The notes under the pieces are model-generated. The model searched no databases, was not told where the DNA came from, and saw nothing but the letters and a program-made list of their open reading frames with translations. A DNA stretch of 64,000 bases. Origin: Endomychus coccineus (Eukaryota; Arthropoda; Insecta; Coleoptera; Endomychidae). Positions 56,994 through 64,000 of the stretch are shown piece after piece. Numbering within the stretch: position 1 is the stretch's first letter; every line of letters starts with the position of its first letter. Both the position numbers and the translations under genes were made by a program. The DNA lies in NCBI GenBank assembly GCA_958510875.1, contig OY294068.1, positions 166,603,962 through 166,667,961 on the forward strand, written 5' to 3'.

Positions 56994-57580
56994 GCGAGGC
57001 GCAAACTGGAGCGGTCATGGGTGCGGTGGCGATCAAACACTTTTCATTAAATTAAATGGAAGAGTGTTAACCTGAGCGGACTGACAAACGCGCCCGCTGC
57101 CCAGTCAGCGTTCTACCGCTACCCACCTGCGGACAGCGGTAGAACGCTGCATGCATCATTTGCCCGCCAGTTCGCGCGATATTTTGCATAAGAAACATGT
57201 GTGACACCGAGAAACTATTCGAAAAAGTGCGTGAGTATCCAATTCTGTTTGATTTATCTTGAATAGTAGACTTCCGCGGATAGTTTGATTTATCTCATGC
57301 GGTTTATAAAAACATAAAGAAGAAAGATAAAATATAGGACGAAATAGCTGCTTCTGTACATGGTTGGTAAGTGAAAATTCATGTTTTTTTTGCAGGCGTA
57401 TTCTTTTTAAGACCAACAGCGGAACAATACTAATAATACAGTTTCTAATTATTATTAAAATACGAAACAATTTGTTGATGTATTTCAACGCTGAACTGAA
57501 TGTTGGCGAACGAACGCTCTGGTGTGCGGATGTCTTGTCCGCTTTGAAATCGCCACCGCCACCGCTCCAGTTTGCGCCTT
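56994..57580 (+). mobile_element. Harbinger-like element with MADF fragment, copy 2
   Basis: Begins GCGAGGCGCAAACTGGAGC after TTAA and follows copy 1 (13926-14383) closely, including the MADF stretch EKLFEKVREYPILFDLS. Differences: about 100 bp extra at 57068-57170 with a 14-bp hairpin (AGCGTTCTACCGCT / AGCGGTAGAACGCT), and a 23-bp stub with a 13-bp duplication at 57260. The right end is degraded into a T run. Confidence 0.7.
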
Positions 57581-57659
57581 TTTTTTATTCATCTTTATAA
57601 TCTTATGTTAAATTATTTAAGTTATCTTCATGATTCAGAAAATTTTATTCCATTACATA

Positions 57660-58490
57660 CGAGGTGTGGCAATCAAGTTCCGAGACTATTGCTATAACAT
57701 CTTTATTTTTAAATTTTGTAAACTTTTTTATTTTTCCCCTTCAATATACTCTCCTTTGCTTCATGCGAATTTTCCACTGTGCGAAGCAGTGCTGCAGGTC
57801 ATCTTCCGACAGATTGTTGAGTAGCTGCGCCGATTTTTTTTTACGTCGGAACAGGTAGAAGTCGCAGGGTGTTAAATCCGACGAATATGGTGGGTGCTCC
57901 ATGACTGTGACCTGGTTTTTGGCCAAATAATCCTTGACAGAGTACGCGTTGTGAGCCGGCGCATTGTCTTGATGGAAAATCCAGGAGTTCTCTTTTCACA
58001 TTTCGGGCTTCTTTTTGCGAATCTTTCCTCGGAGCCTTCGCAATGTCCCTTATACTTAATCGACGGTCTTTTCGAACAATCTCGGTCACTTTTCGAATGT
58101 TCAAGTCACTTTTTGAAGTTACAGGCCGCCCGTGGCGCTCGTCCCTCCTGAAAACGTTTGTACCACTCAAAAACTCTGGCATGGGATAGGCAATGATCCC
58201 TATAAACCGTCTGCAAATTTTCATAGGTTTCCGTTGCGGACTTGCCGAGTTTTAACAAAAATTTTATATTATCTCTTTGCTCAATTTTTATATTCAACAT
58301 TTTTTCGGCGAGTGTAATTTTTTCACGTTTGTTATTTCACGATTACAACAAGACTGTTTATTGTAGCCACTTGAAAATTTAACCCAAGGTCAAGGGATAA
58401 ATACAGATTAAACCACGCCCTTTACATTCTTCTCGCTAAGCTGGTTTTAATTTTTAAAAATCAGTCTCCGAACATAATTGCCACACCTCG
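57660..58490 (-). mobile_element. Mariner element with internal deletion
   Basis: Inverted ends CGAGGTGTGGCAAT(C/T)A(A)...(TC)CGAGACT, flanked by TA. The minus strand starts MLNIKIEQRDNIKFLLKLGK at 58300, passes SHARVFEWYKRFQEGR and GRPVTSKSDLNIRKVTEIV, reaches RRLSIRDIAKA, and then jumps to AKNQVTVMEHPPYSSDLTPC and DFYLFRRKKK near 57926-57830. The middle with the first two catalytic residues is deleted and the frame is shifted twice. Different from the mariner at 24786. Confidence 0.85.
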
Positions 58491-58846
58491 TATATATTTA
58501 AAAGTTTCAAATCCTCAAATACACCCACAATAGAAAACGACCAATCACCGCAATGTCCAGTTGCGAATGTTACTTACAACCTTCTCTGAAGAGGCCAAAC
58601 TTTGACATATAGTACTATAACGCGAAATCCACCCAAATAGTTTTAATTGAATTATCGACAACCCTGGTTATATTTTTTAAGTTCTAACGAACTTATTATT
58701 CTATATTGCGTTGTTTAAATAAAATTAAATCCGCGCAGCTGGCACCACTTCTCTCCCTTTAATCATCTGGCCTTTTTCTTTTTAGCGGTGAATAATAAAG
58801 CGGTACAAAAAAATTTGCCTCGAATTATAGTCAATCATTATATGTA
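58491..58846. other. No gene recognised
   Basis: Spacer between two transposons with no supported feature. Confidence 0.5.
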
Positions 58847-59841
58847 CCGGGATATCAAAAATTATCTTGGTCAAGGGTGGTTGTGGAATCTAAAACGTGT
58901 CTTACTTTACGTTTGAAATAATAATGTCACTGTCACACTGACATCATCAATAACCTACAAATTTCATACCTATTTATTTCAGTTGTAAAACAATAATGAA
59001 CTAAAAATTATCTTGGTCAAGGGTGGTTGTGGAATGTAAAACGAAATGTTAACCTTGAACCGTTTATAAGGTCGCAATAGCCACAAACGGGGTCGAAAAC
59101 TGTTTTAAATTGGTTAATTTTCGATAAATCGAATGACGTTCACGTGAGGAGCGCGTAGCTCGCGAGTTAGAAAAGTGCAAATCTTCGGAACATAGAACGT
59201 CTTTACGAGGACTTTTCGCATGCGGTTTTCGCTACATGTCGTTAGTTTAAGAACGGGGCCAACTAAATAGCATAGTCTCGGGCTCCAAAATGTCATTGAA
59301 TAGGAAAATTCAATTGAAATAGAAACAGGTACTCTCAGGTCTCAGCTACGCGCGTCTAACGTGCGACGTACCAAAGGGAATTTTGTAGCTACTAAAATAT
59401 ACCCAAAAGCGGTTAAAAGGTAGCGGCCTATAGCCGAAAACACTTTATATTACAACTGGCGTCACCCGCACGGGGCACGAAACGGCCCCAACACAACAAG
59501 ACCTAGGTAAAATGTATAAACTTTAACTGACGCGTAGCGAGCTCCTCGAGGCATATGTCAAAATGATTACGTTCGTAGCTAATTACATAGGACGTCTGGC
59601 GTTCATGCAATTTTGTTTTTATACAATTCGAACCTTCTAATTTCGATAGGCCACGTGAACATTCCGGAGTCTAAAGCGCTAGAGACTTCTGAGTGTTATA
59701 ACATTCGTATAAAATTGCGAAATGTCTCCCTTCTAGAAACTTCAAATTAATTAATTTGACACAAGTTTTGATAACGTAAAGTAAGACACACGTTTTAGAT
59801 TCCATAACCACCCTTGACCAAGATAATTTTTGATATCCCGG
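58847..59841. mobile_element. Family B non-autonomous TIR element, copy 3
   Basis: A 995-bp copy with ends CCGGGATATC / GATATCCCGG flanked by TA. It contains an internal repeat of part of its own left end (TATCTTGGTCAAGGGTGGTT again at 59009). The interior blocks are those of copies 1 and 2. It lies just past the CBP 3' UTR. Confidence 0.85.
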
Positions 59842-60957
59842 TACAATAATGGGCCAAATAAACTGTATAAGATAACCCTACGTTCTCTTTAATAATAAGC
59901 AATAAGATTTTATTGAATATAATGCTTAATTCATTTGTATTAAATACCCAAATTTTTAGTGAAACCTTTACAATGTTCTACTTGAGTACATACTTACCTT
60001 AGTCTAGAACGGATGCACTACTAAGTAGACCACATTTTTGATAAACTTACAAATGAATAATGGGTAATAGGGAGAGAAAAATAAAATTAGATATGTTTAA
60101 TATTCAAATATAACCAGTGTTTATTTTATTTTAATTTAAATTCAATAAATAATTTAGTCATGATGAGTGAATGAACAATAATTTCGAAGTTTGAACGAAA
60201 ACAATAAAACGCCCGAAAGCTTGACAAATAAACAAAACCTATCATTGGAACACAACAAAATAAATTAAGAAAAGGGTATAAATTTTTTGAATAATGTTTA
60301 TTTCTCTTTTTATATAATACTTAACACTAATTAATCTACTTGATTTATGTTCAGTAATAAATTAGGAGGGAGTGTTGTGTAAGTATTGCACTGGCGGGGT
60401 CGAGATTGTCAGGTGCCAGTACCACTCCACACGTGTGGAATGTAACACATGAAAACAAGACGATATATAAATTATAAATATATATTATATAAAAACAAAC
60501 AGGGGCCAAAGGCCACCATCACAATAGCTACCGACACGACACTTACAGTCTCGGTAAAAATCTGCTACACTAACTTTAGTCACAATTCATAGCATTTAAT
60601 TAATGTTGATGTATAAAAACAAATAGCAACAGTGCGTAGCTATGCATGTTGTCTACCTCGTAGGTAACAATCCATTAAGTTAAGAACACAGCCTCGCGAA
60701 GCCAATACTTTTGGGTATCTTCTTTCACATCCTAAGGTAAACATTTCACTAAATTTATATATATGTATAATATATAATATACAAATGTGCTATTATTGAA
60801 CATATGTACAATTATAATAATTAAAATTCCCCAGTCTTTCTACACCTTATGTACACTTTATATAAATCTTGCATAGCTACACTGGCTGCTTCGGTCATTT
60901 AAGTAAATAACCACCATCATTATCTCGGGAAAGCAACGCCCGAGCAAGGACTCACCA
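59842..60957 (-). other. nej: 3' UTR side of CBP
   Basis: AT-rich sequence following the CBP stop codon on the minus strand. AATAAA on the minus strand occurs at 60302-60297 and 60125-60120, either of which could end the transcript. No other feature. Confidence 0.5.
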
Positions 60958-61734
60958 CTAAAGCTGTTCTACAAACTTGCTCAGTTGATCTTGAGGTGTC
61001 ATAGGCGTTACGTCGCCCCCGTCTTGATTGGGACCGGGAGACGCATGCGGATGTAACGCACCTCCCGTGTGATTTTGTCCTAGGAGCATTTCAGATGTGG
61101 CTAGGTCATGTGGGGAGGGTTGAGGCCCACGCGGACTTGGAACTGCTTGGTTGCGGGGACTGGGCAAGGGACGTGACGAAGGACTCGGCGTGGGACTACG
61201 GATCGGTGGCGGACTTCGGACGCTTTGCATTAATTGCTGTTGTTGTTGTACGGAAATAGGTGGCCCCATTACACCCTGTGAAGATGGCACTGAAGGTGGC
61301 GTAGGTTTGAGTCCTTGCATGGGAGGATATTGCTGATCTGGGAAGGAATTGTTATAGCCCATGTGAGGCTGTCGAATGGCAGGTAGACGCTGTTGGTAGG
61401 AGGGTGGTGCAGAGGGCTGTTGAAACGTTTGCAATGGCTGACCTTGCTGTTGTTGCTGCTGCTGTTGTTGTTGTTGTTGCTGATGCTGTTGATTTCTTTG
61501 TTGTAAAGCTATCATTTGTTGATGTTTCAGCCAATGTTGCTGAGACGCCAAAGGTTGACCCTGCGGTCCTTGATTTAAAGCGGGATTGGGGGGACCTTGA
61601 TTTATCATACCACTCTGCATTTGTAACCTATTCTGATGTTGTTGAGCGGTATTCTGCTGACTTAATATATGTTGCAATTGTTGTTGCGGTGGTGTGGCAC
61701 CCACATTAGCAGCGTTATTCTGCATCTGGGCCTG
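60958..61734 (-). CDS. nej: CBP/p300 (nejire) histone acetyltransferase, last coding exon
   Basis: The exon begins after TTTTCTAG at 61735 and encodes 258 residues to TAG at 60958-60960. It is Gln/Pro/Ser-rich: an uninterrupted run of 13 Gln near residue 85, many PSP and SPR motifs, and the C-terminus TPQDQLSKFVEQL. The animal CBP C-terminus has the same layout and ends in a D(T/Q)L.KFVE.L motif (human CBP DTLEKFVEGL). CBP is a nuclear transcriptional coactivator; its bromodomain, HAT and zinc-finger exons must lie beyond 64000. Identity rests on this C-terminal pattern and composition rather than a catalytic domain. The glutamine run is a candidate length polymorphism. Confidence 0.75.
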   Translation of the reverse strand, partial: QAQMQNNAANVGATPPQQQLQHILSQQNTAQQHQNRLQMQSGMINQGPPNPALNQGPQGQPLASQQHWLKHQQMIALQQRNQQHQQQQQQQQQQQQQGQPLQTFQQPSAPPSYQQRLPAIRQPHMGYNNSFPDQQYPPMQGLKPTPPSVPSSQGVMGPPISVQQQQQLMQSVRSPPPIRSPTPSPSSRPLPSPRNQAVPSPRGPQPSPHDLATSEMLLGQNHTGGALHPHASPGPNQDGGDVTPMTPQDQLSKFVEQL

Positions 61735-62483
61735 CTAGAAAAGCATTCCAATCAGTATAAGGATTTTAAACTCTGTCATAGAATGATAATCACAAGATAA
61801 ATCGCGATATGACCGAAAGTTCCTATTTAAGATAGTAACCCTGCATATTGTCAGGGAGTCAGGGAGTTCATCTGTCCGAATGAGAAAACTTTATGAACAT
61901 AATGATCCCATTTTGTAGAATCTATGAGATACAATATAAAGTGTCCAATTATTTAGAAACATCTTGCAACGTTATTTCTAGATTATTTTCAGTAGTAATA
62001 TCACAAGAGATTGAAAGTAAATTGAAAATAGGTCGACAGATCCTCGAAAACTGTCAGAGTCCGTAAAGATCGTATGGCTATTGCCGAATGGCAACAAGTT
62101 TGAGAAAATATCTGGAGAATTAGTTTCGAATTTATCGAACTCTCGTGTGGTATTCTGTAGATTATCTTTGAATGATAAATCATAAACTGGTACCCCATCC
62201 AATCAATAAAAACATCACTTAAAAAATTCCAGTGGGAAGTAGAAAATAGAAAATTTCTACTATAAGAATGTTTTGATAGGCCTAAACGTAAATAAATGAC
62301 ACATTGAAAGTTTCTATTAGTTTTTTAAAAAGTCAGAAAATAATCAAGGCAATGAGTGAGAAGATTTCGGCATGACTAATAGTTGGTGAGCCAAAAGATT
62401 TATAATTGCGGTGTTCGAATGAAAGGATTAACTTCTGTTTATCTAGTATCACTGTCGAAGGTACCGTAGCGATAGTTTACTCA
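61735..62483 (-). other. CBP intron, no feature
   Basis: Upstream of the last CBP exon on the minus strand. No exon or repeat recognised. Confidence 0.5.
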
Positions 62484-63242
62484 AGGGAATACTAAGCTAG
62501 GGAAGACTTAACTGACATTTGAGAGGCAGGAAATGTTTATAAGTACAGGCTGATTTCTCAGCAAGAGTTTGCCCAAAAGAATACTAGGCTGGACTGAACT
62601 GATCAAATTTAGAGAGAGAGAGGGTGGAAATGATGTAGAGTACCGGCTGATTTCCCAGAATAAGTTTACCCAATAAAATACTAGACTGGGCTTAACTGAA
62701 CAAATTTAGAGAGGGGAGAAATGTACCGGCTAATTTCTCATCATCTTACTGAAGGGAATACTAGACTGGAATCAACTGGTCAAACTCAGAGAGGGAAAAA
62801 ATGTTATAATGTACCGGGTGATTTCTCAGTATGAGTTCATCCAAGGGAATACTAGACTGTACTAAACTGATCAAATTTAGAGAGGGAGGAAATGTTATGG
62901 AGTACCAGCTGATTTCTCAGCATGAGTTTACTCAAAGGAATACTAAACTGATCAAATTTAGAGGGAGGAAATGTACCGGCTGATTGCGAGAATTTGCCTA
63001 AGGGAATACTAGGCTGGACTAAACTGATCGAATTTAGAGAGGGAGGAAATGTTCTAGATTATCAGCTGATTTCTCAGCATGAGTTTACTCAAAAGAATAC
63101 TAAACTGATCAAATTTAGAGAGGGAGGAAATGTACCGACTGAATTCTCAGCTTGAGTTTATCCAAGGGAATACTAGACTTACTGAACTGATCAAATTTAA
63201 AGAGGGAGGAAATGAGTACCACCTGATTTCTCAGCATGAGAT
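62484..63242. repeat. Minisatellite of about 9 units in CBP intron
   Basis: Units of two length classes, about 90-97 bp and about 67-82 bp, repeat in tandem. Each contains AGGGAATACTAGACTGGACT, CTGATCAAATTTAGAGAGGG, AGGAAATGT, and CGGCTGATTTCTCAGCATGA followed by GTTTA(C/T)(C/T)C. The short class lacks internal parts. Divergence between units is moderate. It is not a known transposon. Confidence 0.85.
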
Positions 63243-64000
63243 GGATCGACATCCATAACAAATAGAATAATAAACCCAACCGAAATGGGTACTAGAGTGA
63301 AAATCAGTTTTTGTTGTGGAGAATCTTATAGATTGGCCTTGATTTTAGATCACCGTCACAGCTAGGCTTAACTAAAGATTAAAGCATCGAATTAATATTG
63401 ATATTGGAAAGACATTTTAGTCAAAGAATAAATCACTAATAAATTAAAGAGGTCATTCGTCCGATAGAATTTTACATCTAAACATTGAGGGAACTTCATT
63501 GATCATGAAATAATACAAAAATTTATTTTAAAATTCTATTTTCTAGTGCGTCAGTATATAGTCATTCGTAAATTAGATTAATAAATTTGAGAATGCAAGA
63601 AGAAATCAATATTGGGGTTGAACTAGAATTAATCAAAACATTTTTCTTATAAAATAAGAATCACATCTTTCATTGAGCAAGACAGAAAAAACTCGATTCC
63701 TATATTCTATATCTTTTTCCTGCCATGTGTTTTTTTAAAGCAGGGTGTAGCCTGATGGTGCATATTCAGGAACCAAATGAATCAACCAGTGAGATTATTG
63801 AAGACGGCAAACTATATTGCCAAGTGAAAATTTGGGAAATCAGATCATGTAGCTAAATGTACTGTATAGAATGACACTTGTTAAAAATCTAATTACGAAC
63901 AAGTATTGACAGTTTCAAGTTGTTTTCGGTTATAAGGTAAATGAATTTCATTGTTTGAATAGATGATCAGCCTATAAATTATTGCAATATGAATTTTAAT
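63243..64000. other. No gene recognised
   Basis: Presumed continuation of the CBP intron. No exon recognised before the window ends. Confidence 0.4.

Noticed and set aside
61151..61709. Plus-strand and alternative minus-strand frames over the CBP exon
   Set aside because: Shadows of the Gln-rich CBP frame; repeats of CAG/CTG keep other frames open.
1..64000. CRISPR arrays, operons, rRNA
   Set aside because: No regular short direct repeats with spacers, no bacterial gene organisation and no rRNA sequence are present.

Overview
This is eukaryotic nuclear DNA, most likely from an insect and probably a beetle, although nothing here fixes the species. It is AT-rich, the genes have short spliced introns with GT..AG borders, and most of the window is transposable-element debris. 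There are no bacterial features and no CRISPR array.

Four host genes can be supported, and they look unrelated in function. (1) The first coding exon of a liprin-beta homologue, minus strand, 32642-32753; no later exon was found. (2) EIF2B4 (translation initiation factor eIF2B delta subunit), minus strand, three recognisable exons between 43847 and 48097. (3) A small two-exon gene on the plus strand, 49839-50050, for a 48-residue Tom5-like mitochondrial import protein. (4) The last coding exon of a CBP/p300 (nejire) homologue, minus strand, 60958-61734, with a 3' UTR below it and a tandem-repeat-bearing intron above it.

Layout. 1-32 kb: broken non-LTR retrotransposons (RT, endonuclease and RNase H pieces), two copies of a TA-flanked element with 155-bp inverted repeats (family A), two copies of a second TA-flanked element (family B; a third lies at 58.8 kb), large fold-back elements, a mariner copy split by a Harbinger remnant, and a hAT pseudogene. 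32-43 kb: the liprin-beta exon, a hAT remnant with a GC-rich repeat, a copia gag remnant, a complete Ty3/gypsy element with near-identical LTRs, and a cluster of elements carrying a THAP exon and flanked by 8-bp duplications (P-superfamily-like). 43-50 kb: EIF2B4, whose second visible intron holds two fold-back elements, then two hAT-like MITEs, another THAP-family element and Tom5. 50-60 kb: TE-rich intergenic DNA with an R2-type (RLE) retrotransposon 3' end split by a hAT element, a Harbinger/MADF element and a deleted mariner. 60-64 kb: CBP.

The least expected signals are these. A fold-back family with conserved CGGGAAATAGGTCAC ends carries, in several copies, a motif that folds much like a hammerhead ribozyme. 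Two THAP-family elements sit in tandem and share the same 8-bp target duplication on all three sides. A pair of MITEs carries a perfect 20-bp palindrome around a CRE. A 23-bp retroelement stub has a 13-bp target duplication and an empty paralogous site elsewhere in the window.
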